Part shown: piece after piece, positions 17,915 to 25,987 of the stretch
Layout: each line of letters starts with the position of its first letter
How positions within the stretch are numbered: position 1 is the stretch's first letter
DNA from: Nonomuraea montanisoli
GTDB taxonomy: Bacteria; Actinomycetota; Actinomycetes; Streptosporangiales; Streptosporangiaceae
Direction of reading: 5' to 3'
DNA length: 64,000 nucleotides
Assembly (NCBI RefSeq): GCF_013363975.1
Contig: NZ_JABWGN010000002.1
Span: 372,001-436,000 of the forward strand
Notes under the pieces: model-generated
Database searches by the model: none
What the model was told of the DNA's origin: nothing
What the model saw: the letters and a program-made list of their open reading frames with translations, nothing else
Made by a program: the position numbers and the translations under genes

Positions 17915-18041
17915 CTGTTCGCATGTGAGGGCCGCGCGCTCCCTCACATGACCGGCGCGCCGCGCAGCGGTCGCGCGGCGCCCCGCGAGGGGGTGCCGCG
18001 GCAAGGGACGGGACGCCCTCCGTTCCCGATAGTCTGCCGAG

Positions 18042-18851
18042 GTGGCTGCAGTGACGCTGGCAGAGGTGATCGGGGTGCTCGAGGCGGCCTACCCGCCCGC
18101 CCGGGCCGAGTCGTGGGACGCGGTGGGCCTGGTCTGCGGAGACCCCGCCCAGCCGGTGGGACGGGTGCTGTTCGCGGTCGACCCGGTCAGGGCCGTCATC
18201 GACGAGGCCGTCGAGTGGGGAGCCGACCTGATCGTCGTCCACCACCCGCTCTACCTGCGCGGCACCACCACGGTCGCCGCGGACACGCCCAAGGGCCGCA
18301 TCGTCCACACCCTGATCAAGCACGACATCGCCCTCTACACCGCCCACACCAACGCCGACGTCGCCAATCCCGGCGTCTCCGACGCGCTGGCCCGCGCCGT
18401 CGGGCTGGTGGGCGACCTGGTGCCGCTCCGGCCGTTCCCGGACGACCCGTGGCGCGGCCTGGGGCGCATCGGGGAGCTGCCGGAGCCGGTGACGCTGGAG
18501 GAGTTCGCGGTCGCGGTGGCCGAGGGGCTGCCGAAGACCTCGTGGGGCATTCGTGTGGCGGGCGACCCGTCGCGCCGCGTCGCCCGCGTGGCGGTCAGCG
18601 GGGGAGCGGGCGACTCGCTGCTGGAGACGGCCCGCGCGGCGGGCGTCGACGCGTTCCTCACCGCCGATCTGCGGCACCACCCGGCCAGCGAGTTCGCCGA
18701 GGCGGGCGGGCCCGCGCTCATCGACGCCGCCCACTGGGCCACCGAGTGGCCATGGCTGGGCGGCGCCGCGTCCATCCTGCGCGGCGGTGGCGTTAACGTT
18801 GAGACGCGCGTCTCCGCCACGGTCACCGATGCTTGGACAAGAGGATATTGA
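18042..18851 (+). CDS. Nif3-like dinuclear metal centre protein
   Basis: Nif3/YbgI/YqfO family, 269 residues; family members form toroidal hexamers with a two-metal site and no agreed function. Signatures: ESWDAVGLVCGDP, DLIVVHHPLYLRG (metal His pair), DIALYTAHTNAD, and the C-terminal TADLRHHPASEFAEAG and LIDAAHW. GTG 18042 or GTG 18051 may be the start. It is the first gene of a conserved actinobacterial trio; the same three functions are adjacent in Mycobacterium tuberculosis (Rv2230c-Rv2228c). Confidence 0.93.
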   Translation: MAAVTLAEVIGVLEAAYPPARAESWDAVGLVCGDPAQPVGRVLFAVDPVRAVIDEAVEWGADLIVVHHPLYLRGTTTVAADTPKGRIVHTLIKHDIALYTAHTNADVANPGVSDALARAVGLVGDLVPLRPFPDDPWRGLGRIGELPEPVTLEEFAVAVAEGLPKTSWGIRVAGDPSRRVARVAVSGGAGDSLLETARAAGVDAFLTADLRHHPASEFAEAGGPALIDAAHWATEWPWLGGAASILRGGGVNVETRVSATVTDAWTRGY

Positions 18852-18853
18852 TC

Positions 18854-19594
18854 ATGAAAGCAGCCCCTGACGCCCAGAAGCGACTCCTCGACCTGGCCGA
18901 GCTCGACTCCGTCGCCGACCGGCTCGCCCATCGTCGCCGCACGCTGCCCGAGCTGGCCGAGATCGACGAGCAGTCCAAGCGCTACGCCAAGCTCGCCACC
19001 GAGGTGATCGAGGCCGAGACCGAGGCCGGCGACCTCGCCCGTGAGCAGGCCAAGGCCGAGGGTGACGTCGACACCGTGCGCGCCCGCGCCGAGCGGGACC
19101 AGAAGCGGCTCGACTCCGGCGCCGTGACCTCGCCGAAGGACCTCGCGAGCCTCCAGTCCGAGATCGCCTCGCTGCACCGGCGGCAGGGCGACCTCGAAGA
19201 GGTGGTGCTGGAGATCATGGAACGGCGCGAGGCCGCCGACAGCAAGGTCGCCGACCTGCGCGGCAAGCTCGACGAGGTGGCCGCCTCCCGCAGCGCCGCC
19301 GAGGACCGCCGCGACGCCGCCCTCGTCGAGATCGACAAGGAGGCGGGCGAGACCCAGGGCCGCCGCTCCGCCGTGGCCGGCGACATCCCGGCCGACCTGC
19401 TCGGGCTCTACGAGAAGCTCCGGGAGCAGTACGGCGTCGGCGCCGCCATGCTGCGCGGCGGCCGCTGCCAGGGCTGCAAGGTCGCGTTGTCCATCGCCGA
19501 GATGAACCGCATCAAGGCCGCCCCCCACGACGACGTGGTGCGCTGCGACGAGTGCCGCCGCATCCTCGTCCGCACCGCAGAGTCGGGCCTGTGA
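18854..19594 (+). CDS. zinc-ribbon / coiled-coil protein (COG1579 type)
   Basis: 246 residues. A long antiparallel coiled coil (about residues 10-170, rich in Glu/Arg/Ala heptads) is followed by a C4 zinc ribbon: RGGRCQGCKVALS and VRCDECRRILVR. Family function is unsettled; such proteins are proposed to bind nucleic acid. ATG 18854 with AAGAGG upstream is chosen over the in-frame start at 18833. The stop overlaps the GTG of the next gene (GTGA). Confidence 0.92.
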   Translation: MKAAPDAQKRLLDLAELDSVADRLAHRRRTLPELAEIDEQSKRYAKLATEVIEAETEAGDLAREQAKAEGDVDTVRARAERDQKRLDSGAVTSPKDLASLQSEIASLHRRQGDLEEVVLEIMERREAADSKVADLRGKLDEVAASRSAAEDRRDAALVEIDKEAGETQGRRSAVAGDIPADLLGLYEKLREQYGVGAAMLRGGRCQGCKVALSIAEMNRIKAAPHDDVVRCDECRRILVRTAESGL

Positions 19595-20853
19595 CGTCGT
19601 ACGTCATCGAGGCCGACGGCGGCTCGCGCGGCAACCCGGGACCGGCCGGTTACGGCGCCGTGGTCCGCGACGCCTCCGACGGCCAGGTGCTGGCGGAGGC
19701 CGCCGAGGCCATCGGCGTCACGACCAACAACGTCGCCGAGTACCGCGGGCTGATCGCCGGCCTGCGCGCCGTCCTCGACGTGGGCGGCGAGGGGGCGTCC
19801 GTGGCGGTGCGCATGGACTCCAAGCTGGTCGTCGAGCAGATGGCCGGCCGGTGGAAGATCAAGAACGAGGGGCTGCGCCCGCTCGCCGTCGAGGCGGCCG
19901 GGCTGGCGCGGCGGCTGCGCGTGACGGAGTGGACGTGGATCCCGCGCGCCCGCAACACCCACGCCGACCGCCTGGCCAACGAGGCCATGGACGCCGCCGC
20001 CAAGGGCCTCAGCTGGACCCGCTCCACCTCCCCGGCCGACGCCTCAGACGCCTTGGACGGCACTGTCGATGTCGCGTCCGGTGGTGGCGCGGCGCGGCCC
20101 GCCGGTCGTTCCGGGGACCAGACGGACCTCCTCGACCTCGCGGCCCCCACGGCGTCCGTCGCCGCCGAGCAGCAACGCCAGGGCGGCCGGCCCGAGGGGG
20201 TGGGCACCGGATGGGCGCCGCCCACCCGGGTCGCCACGTCCCTGCTGCTCCTGCGCCACGGCGAGACCCCGCTGTCGGTCGAACGCCGCTTCTCCGGGCT
20301 CGGCGACCCCGAGCTGACCCCCCACGGCCTGGCCCAGGCCGAGGCCGCCGCCGAGCGGCTGTCCCGCCCGCCGTACCGGCTGGACGCCATCGTGTGCTCC
20401 CCGCTCGCGCGCGCCCGCCGCACCGCGCAGGCGGTCGCCGAGAAGACCGGCCTGCCGGTCGAGGTGGACGACGACCTCAGGGAGACCGACTTCGGCGCGT
20501 GGGAGGGGCACACGTTCACCGAGGTCCAGCGCCGGTGGCCGGAGGAGCTGGCCCGGTGGCTGGCCGACTCCGACGCGGCGCCGCCGGGCGGCGAGAGCTT
20601 CGCCGAGGTGGCCGAGCGCGTCCAGCGCGCCCGCGACCGGCTGCTCGAACGCTACGAGGGCCGTACGGTGCTGGTCGTCTCGCACGTGACGCCCATCAAG
20701 ACTGTGCTGCGGCTCGCCCTGATGGCCCCGCCGGCGGCCCTGTACCGGATGCATCTCGACGTCGCCTGCCTGTCGCTGGTCGAGCACTACACCGACGGCG
20801 GGTGCGTGGTGAAATCGTTCAACGACACCGCGCACCTTCGATCAGTACGCTGA
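19591..20853 (+). CDS. bifunctional RNase H / acid (histidine) phosphatase
   Basis: About 420 residues in two domains. Residues 1-135 are RNase HI: IEADGGSRGNPGPAGYG (first catalytic Asp), NVAEYRGLIAGL (Glu), MDSKLVVEQM (Asp), and ARNTHADRLANEAMD (last Asp). A low-complexity linker of about 70 residues leads to a phosphoglycerate-mutase-like phosphatase: LLLRHGETPLSVERRFSG, CSPLARARRTAQA, DFGAWEG, VVSHVTPIK. The architecture matches M. tuberculosis Rv2228c, whose N domain is an RNase H and C domain an alpha-ribazole phosphatase-like (CobC) enzyme. GTG 19591 overlaps the upstream stop by four bases. Confidence 0.95.
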   Translation: MTSYVIEADGGSRGNPGPAGYGAVVRDASDGQVLAEAAEAIGVTTNNVAEYRGLIAGLRAVLDVGGEGASVAVRMDSKLVVEQMAGRWKIKNEGLRPLAVEAAGLARRLRVTEWTWIPRARNTHADRLANEAMDAAAKGLSWTRSTSPADASDALDGTVDVASGGGAARPAGRSGDQTDLLDLAAPTASVAAEQQRQGGRPEGVGTGWAPPTRVATSLLLLRHGETPLSVERRFSGLGDPELTPHGLAQAEAAAERLSRPPYRLDAIVCSPLARARRTAQAVAEKTGLPVEVDDDLRETDFGAWEGHTFTEVQRRWPEELARWLADSDAAPPGGESFAEVAERVQRARDRLLERYEGRTVLVVSHVTPIKTVLRLALMAPPAALYRMHLDVACLSLVEHYTDGGCVVKSFNDTAHLRSVR

Positions 20854-20909
20854 CCGGCACCGTCACGGCCGCCTGACCGACCCCGGGACCGGCAGGGCAA
20901 GATGGAGCC

Positions 20910-21446
20910 GTGCCGACCTATGTTGCGTTGCTGCGCGGGATCAACCTCGGATCGCGGCGGCGGGTGTCGATGGCCGACCTGCGAGGCTGGCTGGGCGAAT
21001 TGGGCTGTACCGGGGTCAGGACCTTCCTGCAGAGCGGCAACGTCGTCTTCGACAGCGACGAACCGCCCTCCACCCTGGGCCCGCTGATCGAGGCCCGGCT
21101 GGCGGAGAGCGCCGGCTTCCCGATCGCCTGCGTGCTGCGGACGGCCGGCGAACTCCGTGCTGTCGTCGAGTCCGACCCGTTCGGCGACGTGGCGATCGAC
21201 GGCACGCGTTACCTCGTGTCCTTCCGCGCCGCCCCGGCGCCGCCGCCGGCCTTCGCCCGCGCCGACTTCGAGCCGGAACGCTTCCACTTCGACGAGCACG
21301 TCTCCTATTTCTGGCTGCCGGACGGCATGCGGAATTCCAGGCTGCTCGCCGCAGCCGCGAAGGCGGACGACGGCGCCGCCACGATGCGCAACTGGAACAC
21401 CGTCACCCGGCTCCTCGCCATCGCCGAGACGGCCCCGACCGCCTGA
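20910..21446 (+). CDS. DUF1697 family protein
   Basis: 178 residues with the typical DUF1697 start TYVALLRGINLGSRRRVSMADL, then FLQSGNVVFDS and the C-terminal RNWNTVTRLLAIA. The family is widespread, its function unknown. GTG 20910 follows the histidine phosphatase by 56 bp and may be cotranscribed with the Nif3 trio. Confidence 0.92.
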   Translation: MPTYVALLRGINLGSRRRVSMADLRGWLGELGCTGVRTFLQSGNVVFDSDEPPSTLGPLIEARLAESAGFPIACVLRTAGELRAVVESDPFGDVAIDGTRYLVSFRAAPAPPPAFARADFEPERFHFDEHVSYFWLPDGMRNSRLLAAAAKADDGAATMRNWNTVTRLLAIAETAPTA

Positions 21447-21455
21447 CCGTCCCGA

Positions 21456-21880
21456 TCACGACCGGCCTCCCTGCTGCTTCCCGGAGGACGTCCGGCACGT
21501 GTCCTCGGCCCGAACCGGTGGAACGAACGGGAAGGCGACGTCGGCGACGTGGTCCGCCGGGCCGGCCGTGTTCCAGTTGGCACTGCGGCACGTCGTGGTC
21601 GTCGAGCCGGCCTCGCAGCGCGTCGTACACGGGCAGGATCGCGGGATGGCCGCAACGTTCCTTGGAGACCACGATGTACGCCTCGCGATGCGCCGGCTCC
21701 AGCCGCACCCCGATCCGTCCGGCCCGCGAACTGTGGTCCGGACGCGGCCGCCGAGAGGTGGATGGACAGCGTGGCCGAGGACTCGGTGATGAAGCTCGCC
21801 AGTGAGGCGGCGTCCACGAGCAGTCCTTTGGCGGCGTGGGGCCGCAGCGCCTTGACCGTCCGGGCTTCCGGGGGGCGTGA
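21456..21880 (-). pseudogene. decayed effector-binding domain of a MerR/BltR-like regulator
   Basis: Three collinear pieces in different minus-strand frames read as one decayed protein: AASLASFITESSATLSIHL, then RIGVRLEPAHREAYIVVSKE and HPAILPVYDALRGRLDDHD, then after a frameshift GPADHVADVAFPFVPP. These match, in order, the GyrI-like effector-binding domain of MerR-type regulators. The middle of the domain (roughly 50 residues) is missing and no HTH is visible. The family call is from memory of the motif order and is moderately confident; that it is non-functional is clear. Confidence 0.6.
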
Positions 21881-21943
21881 CCGTCTCGAAGCCCTCGTGC
21901 GACGCCGTGGGATGCCCGGCGCTTTGGTAGGGTCACAGGCAGA

Positions 21944-22334
21944 CGAGCCGGCCGGGCGACCGCGTCGAGCCCCCTTCGCGGGGCTCGCCGAGGAAGGTCC
22001 GGGCTCCACAGGGCAGGGTGGTCGGTAACACCGACCCGGGGCGACCCGCGGGACAGTGCCACAGAGAGCAGACCGCCTCCCGTCCGCGGGAGGTAAGGGT
22101 GAAAGGGTGGTGTAAGAGACCACCAGCGCCCACGGTGACGTGGGCGGCTCGGTAAACCCCACCCGGAGCAAGGTCAAGAAGGGACGCTCTCCGGAGCGTC
22201 CCGCGCGCGACGTTCGAGGGCTGCCCGCCCGAGCCGCGCGGGTAGACCGCTTGAGGCCGCCGGCAACGGCGGCCCTAGATGGATGGTCGCCCCTTCGGCA
22301 ACGAAGGACAGAACCCGGCCTACAGGCCGGCTCG
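21944..22334 (+). ncRNA. rnpB: RNase P RNA (bacterial type A)
   Basis: Catalytic RNA of RNase P, which removes tRNA 5' leaders. The universally conserved core is visible: gaggaaggtccgggctccac with the following cagggtggtcgg (21989 onward), the acagtgccacagagagcaga region and ggtaagggtgaaagggtgg, and the 3' element ggacagaacccggcctacag. The 5' cgagccggc pairs with the 3' gccggctcg to form helix P1, which sets the ends at about 21944 and 22334, giving 391 nt, a normal actinobacterial size. Confidence 0.96.
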
Positions 22335-22440
22335 TCACTTCCACCCCTTCGACGGGTTGACGTTCGCCGCGATCAAGGTCGAGGCCTAGTAGTGGCGGAG
22401 GTCGTGGAAGCGCGTCCCCGACTCGTCCGTACACGCGAGG
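22335..22440 (-). pseudogene. tyrosine-integrase relic abutting rnpB
   Basis: Minus-strand reading gives GTRFHDLRHY, a stop (TAG), then in the same frame ASTLIAANVNPSKGWK and a stop. This is the catalytic His-x-x-Arg region of phage-type integrases (FHDLRHYYASTLIAAGV-like) with the second Tyr codon changed to TAG. The rest of the gene, including the catalytic Tyr, is gone. The fragment ends next to the last base of rnpB. Confidence 0.8.
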
Positions 22441-22467
22441 AGCGAAATCATCAGGGGAGGGTGACAG

Positions 22468-23256
22468 ATGCCTGATCGGGAGATTCTGGCTGGCGGCGGC
22501 GTCAACGAGGTGGTGAGGATCGGCGCGACCGTGCAACGTCCGACCGGGCCGTGGTCACCCGTAGTCCACGGACTCCTGCGATACCTGCGAGCGCGGGGCT
22601 TCACCGCGTCGCCTGCGGTCCATGGAGTGACCGACGACGGCTTCGAGATCCTGGACTTCCTGCCGGGTGAGGTGAGTAACTACCCGGCCACCCCTGCGGC
22701 CGCCTCTTTGGAAGCGCTGGAGAGCGCCGCCGAGTTGCTGCGCTCCTACCATGACAGCACCGTGGAGTATGCCCGCGACGTGGTGGGCGGCTGGATGCTG
22801 CCCGCTCGCGTGCCCGTCGAGGTGATCTGCCACGGTGACTACGCTCCGCACAACTGCGTCCTCGACGGTGACAGGGTGGTCGGGATCATCGACTTCGACA
22901 CCGCTCATCCCGGCCCCCGACTTTGGGACGTCGCCTACGCCGTCTACCGCTGGGCCCCCACCACCGCACCCGCCAACGCCGCCGGCTTCGGCACGGCAGA
23001 AGAACAAGCCCGCCGCGCGCGCCTGTTCTGTGATCGCTACGGACTCGACGCCGCCGACCTTGCCAGCCTGGTCGACACCATCATCGCCCGCCTGCGCGCT
23101 CTGGTGGACTTCATGCATGCCCAAGCCGCCGCCGGCAACGCGGCCTTCGCAGGCCACCTGGCCGACGGGCACCACCTTCAGTACCTCGCGGATGCTGCCT
23201 ACCTCAACGAGCAACGGGCTGTTTTCGACCGCCAGCTCGGCCTTGGAGGAGGATGA
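22468..23256 (+). CDS. aminoglycoside phosphotransferase-like kinase
   Basis: 262-residue protein-kinase-fold phosphotransferase (APH family). Catalytic Brenner motif VICHGDYAPHNCVLDGDRVV and the metal-binding Asp in GIIDFDTAHPGPRLWDVAYAVYRW are intact. The N-terminal lobe is short (starts at MPDREILAGGGVNEVVRIG). Members phosphorylate antibiotics or small metabolites; no drug can be assigned. ATG 22468 with GGAGGG upstream. First gene of the accessory island beyond the integrase relic. Confidence 0.88.
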   Translation: MPDREILAGGGVNEVVRIGATVQRPTGPWSPVVHGLLRYLRARGFTASPAVHGVTDDGFEILDFLPGEVSNYPATPAAASLEALESAAELLRSYHDSTVEYARDVVGGWMLPARVPVEVICHGDYAPHNCVLDGDRVVGIIDFDTAHPGPRLWDVAYAVYRWAPTTAPANAAGFGTAEEQARRARLFCDRYGLDAADLASLVDTIIARLRALVDFMHAQAAAGNAAFAGHLADGHHLQYLADAAYLNEQRAVFDRQLGLGGG

Positions 23257-23312
23257 CCTCCGGGCCAGGTCGAGCGTGTCATGAAGTTCAATGAGCTCGA
23301 CCGGGTCGCGGC

Positions 23313-23774
23313 CTACTCGGTGGCCGAAGAGGTGATCTGAGATATGCGCTGGTGAGACAGGCGCAGCGCACTACCTGCGTCGCGGGTGGTCCACCCCTGG
23401 CTGATGAGTAGGTGGGCAGCGTGGCGGACGGCGTCACGCTCGGCCTGCTCGGCGTTGGCCCGCGCGATGCGTGCGCTCACCACAGCATTCAGGGCAGCCG
23501 CGGCCTCCGAGTCGGCGGGTGCAAGGTGGACACCGAGTGTGCCGGGTTCTACCCGGAGGCAGTCGAAGACGAGCTGAGCGACATTCTTCTTGACTTCGAC
23601 CCAGGTGGCGCCTTGGGCCTTTACTGGGCGCCCGTCTGGGAGCTTGGCGACGGCGGTCCACTGCTTGCCGGTACGGGTGGCGGTTGCGCTGATGATGGTG
23701 GCCTCGTCGTGAGGCCAATCGCCGGGCGGGATGAGGTCGGGCTGATCGAAGATCGCTTCAAGGTGTGGATGCAT
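23313..23774 (-). CDS. HicB-like protein with C-terminal HTH
   Basis: About 153 residues. The N-terminal half resembles HicB-type antitoxin folds (TGKQWTAVAKLPDGRPVKAQ, GATWVEVKKNVAQLVFDCL), and the C-terminus has a helix-turn-helix (GWTTRDAGSALRLSHQRISQ). Start ATG 23774 is chosen because the fold begins there; the open frame continues to a TTG at 23897. No HicA-like partner is visible next to it, so it may be an orphan DNA-binding regulator. It could act on the inverted repeat at 23940-23975, but that is only a guess. Confidence 0.6.
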   Translation of the reverse strand: MHPHLEAIFDQPDLIPPGDWPHDEATIISATATRTGKQWTAVAKLPDGRPVKAQGATWVEVKKNVAQLVFDCLRVEPGTLGVHLAPADSEAAAALNAVVSARIARANAEQAERDAVRHAAHLLISQGWTTRDAGSALRLSHQRISQITSSATE

Positions 23775-23939
23775 GGTTGGTTCATAGATCCCAATCCGTC
23801 GCTTGTCTAGCCGGATTGCCAAACCTCGTCTAGTTCGCTTGCCAGTCGCGACGCTGAGAGCGAGGGATGCCTCCGACTCCCGGCTGCCAGTACTCAATGC
23901 GTGGCACGCCGTCGGCCCCGGAAGGATCTAGTAGGCCGC

Positions 23940-23975
23940 TCTGGGTCGCGATTACATGCCTTATCGCGACCCAGA
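23940..23975. promoter_or_regulatory. perfect 13-bp inverted repeat upstream of the integrase
   Basis: Left arm tctgggtcgcgat (23940-23952) and right arm atcgcgacccaga (23963-23975) are perfect complements with a 10-base loop. It lies 31 bp before the integrase start and is not followed by a T-run, so it looks more like an operator or recombinase arm/core site than a terminator. Confidence 0.8.
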
Positions 23976-24006
23976 ATCTTGATCAACTGAAGACGGGAGA
24001 ACGCCG

Positions 24007-25062
24007 GTGACCGAGCTGGTGCGGGCAGAGGACGACCTGACCGCCTCGCTTCCCGTCTCCATGGAGACGGCCGACCATGAGCTGACCGAGGCGGCGCGGG
24101 CGCGGGTAGCCGGCGGGTTCGCCGCCAACACCAGCCGGGCCTACCAGCGTGACTGGGAGAGCTTCGCCGCCTGGTGTGCGGCGGAGAATCGCAGCGCGCT
24201 CCCCGCTACCCCGGAGACGGTCGCCGAGTACGTCACCCACCTGGCCGCGACCCCCATTCGCAAGGGAACCCTTCGGGCGCCCTCGACGATCGAGCGCGCC
24301 CTGGCGTGCATCCAGTCTCGGCACAAGAAGGCCGGCGTCCCTCTCAATGCGGAGTTCGCCAGACTGGCCCTCCGCGACTACCGCAAGGAGCGCAGCTCCG
24401 CCGGGCACCGCACCCGCAAGGCGCCCCCAGCCGAGCTGGCCGTGCTGCGTGCCCTGGTGGACGCCACCGACCCGGCCACCCTCGTCGGCCTGCGCGACCG
24501 CGTGGTCTTGGTGCTGGGTTTCGCTCTCATGGGCCGCCGGTCCGAGCTGGCGGCGCTCGACATCGCTGACTTAACGGTCACCGAAGACGGCCTGGAGGTG
24601 GCGATCCGCCGATCCAAGACGGATCAGGACGCGGTGGGTGAGATGGTGCCCCTTCCGTACGGCTCGCACCGGGAGACCTGCCCTGTGCGCGTCGTACGGA
24701 CTTGGCTGTCCATGCTGGAGGCCCATGGGGTTGCCGATGGCCCGCTGCTGCGTGCCGTCGACCGGCACGGGCGTCTTTCTGGCACCCCTGGTGCGACCAT
24801 GCGTGGGGCTGGCCGGATGTCGGGGGACGGGCTCAACCAGATCGTGCGACGTGCGGCGGAGAGGGCCGGACTCAAGGACGCCCACACCTACACTGCGCAC
24901 TCGCTGCGGGCCGGAGGGGCGACGGCCGCGGCCAAGGCCGGTGCCTCGGTGTCGGCCATAGCGCGGCATGGTCGTTGGTCGGAGAAGTCCCCCGTGGTGC
25001 ACGGCTACATCCGGGCGGCCGACAAGTGGCGGGACAACCCGATGCGCGGTGTAGGGCTCTAG
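24007..25062 (+). CDS. tyrosine-type site-specific recombinase/integrase
   Basis: 351 residues. N-terminal SAM-like core-binding domain (NTSRAYQRDWESFAAWCAAE; residues 40-130) and a complete catalytic domain: Arg in MGRRSELAAL (about 177), Lys in RRSKTDQDA (204), His-x-x-Arg in AHSLRAGGAT (298/301), His in ARHGRWSEKS (321) and nucleophile Tyr in VHGYIRAA (334). GTG 24007. All residues needed for activity are present, unlike the relic near rnpB. No excisionase is visible beside it. Such enzymes drive integration of mobile elements, though similar stand-alone genes occur in actinobacterial chromosomes. Confidence 0.92.
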   Translation: MTELVRAEDDLTASLPVSMETADHELTEAARARVAGGFAANTSRAYQRDWESFAAWCAAENRSALPATPETVAEYVTHLAATPIRKGTLRAPSTIERALACIQSRHKKAGVPLNAEFARLALRDYRKERSSAGHRTRKAPPAELAVLRALVDATDPATLVGLRDRVVLVLGFALMGRRSELAALDIADLTVTEDGLEVAIRRSKTDQDAVGEMVPLPYGSHRETCPVRVVRTWLSMLEAHGVADGPLLRAVDRHGRLSGTPGATMRGAGRMSGDGLNQIVRRAAERAGLKDAHTYTAHSLRAGGATAAAKAGASVSAIARHGRWSEKSPVVHGYIRAADKWRDNPMRGVGL

Positions 25063-25154
25063 AGGGTCCTGCCCACGCCGTATGGCTGAACCGGGAGTGA
25101 GAGTCGCTGACCGGATCATCCGCTCGGACCCGGACACAACATATCTACAACGCA

Positions 25155-25193
25155 AAGGCGGCCGTCCCCACACACCCTGGGGCCGGCCGCCTT
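25155..25193. terminator. terminator-like hairpin after the integrase
   Basis: aaggcggccg (25155-25164) pairs perfectly with cggccgcctt (25184-25193) around a 19-base loop. It sits 93 bp after the integrase stop and 30 bp past the stop of the convergent small gene, so it can serve both strands. Confidence 0.75.
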
Positions 25194-25222
25194 CGTCACG
25201 GCCTACACGTCACGATGCGGCA

Positions 25223-25360
25223 TCAGCCGATCGTGAAGCTCATCGCCGCCCCGTGCCGCACCAGGACGACCACGACGACCACGACGACGATGGCGCCCCA
25301 GACGAGCCGGACGACCGGCTTCGGCACGGTGACGTTGAGGGCGATGCCAAAGAGCTCCAC
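25223..25360 (-). CDS. 45-residue single-pass membrane peptide
   Basis: Small protein: short amphipathic N-terminus ELFGIALNVTVPKPVVR, a TM helix LVWGAIVVVVVVVVLV with eight consecutive valines, then RHGAAMSFTIG. The GTG at 25360 is preceded by AGGAGG ten bases upstream, the best ribosome site in the region; ATG 25393 would add eleven residues. I do not recognise the family. It could be a membrane-acting or accessory peptide; no function is claimed. It faces the integrase. Confidence 0.6.
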   Translation of the reverse strand: MELFGIALNVTVPKPVVRLVWGAIVVVVVVVVLVRHGAAMSFTIG

Positions 25361-25504
25361 AGTGAAGCCACCTCCTGCGGGCTGTGCCCGCATGTCGATA
25401 CCAACATGTGGCCGGACCTGGGCTTTTGTCCCCCTCAACGCGGTACACTGAGGTGTCGAAACTGCTGGTAGCAGCGTTCAGGGTTAGGCCCGGCTGATAC
25501 CGCC

Positions 25505-25542
25505 AGGGCCCCGCACCCTCCGGCAAGAGGGAGCGGGGCCCC
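25505..25542. promoter_or_regulatory. strong GC-rich hairpin
   Basis: gggccccgc (25506-25514) pairs with gcggggccc (25533-25541), and the inner accctc roughly with gaggga, around a short loop. No T-run follows on either strand. It lies about 145 bp upstream of the small membrane peptide gene and could be an attenuator, a factor-dependent terminator or part of a small RNA. Confidence 0.6.
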
Positions 25543-25987
25543 TTCGGTTGCCCACTATTATGCCGCCCTTTGTGGAGTCCGTGAGACAATTCGGCGTCCA
25601 CGCGAGCGAAAGTTTTTGCGCATGATCGCGCGCGGCGAACAGGGCGTGTACACGGCCCACGCTGCAGTGACTAACTTGACTAACTGACCGGCCAAGCTCC
25701 GGCTGCCGAGTAAGCCCGCACAGATGCGTGATGGGAATACCGGTAGGAACGGAACCTTCTCGCGGCAGTATTAAGGCCATTATCTCTATGGTTTAGATAT
25801 CGGGGTCGATACTCATCCTCTTAGTATCTGCTCCCAATAATCGTGCCCTCGTTCTTATCTATCTCTTGGCTTGTCCACCCGTCTGGCGAAAGACCTCGTC
25901 GGGCGAGGGGATATGGTTTTCCACGCCACAAGCAACTGACCTCCGCCTGATGCGAGGATGAAGCCAGCGCCGTGAGGGAGAAGTCGT
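25543..25987. other. AT-rich non-coding stretch
   Basis: About 445 bp without a supportable gene. Positions 25640-25880 are markedly AT-rich for this genome (for example around ttaaggccattatctctatg and ttcttatctatctcttggc), which suggests acquired DNA or a regulatory region. No tRNA or known RNA is recognisable. Confidence 0.6.

Noticed and set aside
22268..22334. the rnpB 3' arm as an attL site with a direct repeat inside the window
   Set aside because: I could not find a second copy of the rnpB end in the window, so the far boundary is not supported.
23281..23340. 19-codon ORF MKFNELDRVAAYSVAEEVI
   Set aside because: It overlaps the end of the HicB-like gene on the other strand and shows no ribosome site or neighbour to explain it; too little evidence.
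23313..23774. complete HicAB toxin-antitoxin system
   Set aside because: No HicA-like small dsRBD-fold ORF is adjacent on either side.
25440..25560. tRNA gene around the 25505 hairpin
   Set aside because: No cloverleaf with TTCG/GTTCGA arm or anticodon stem can be built; only one long stem is present.
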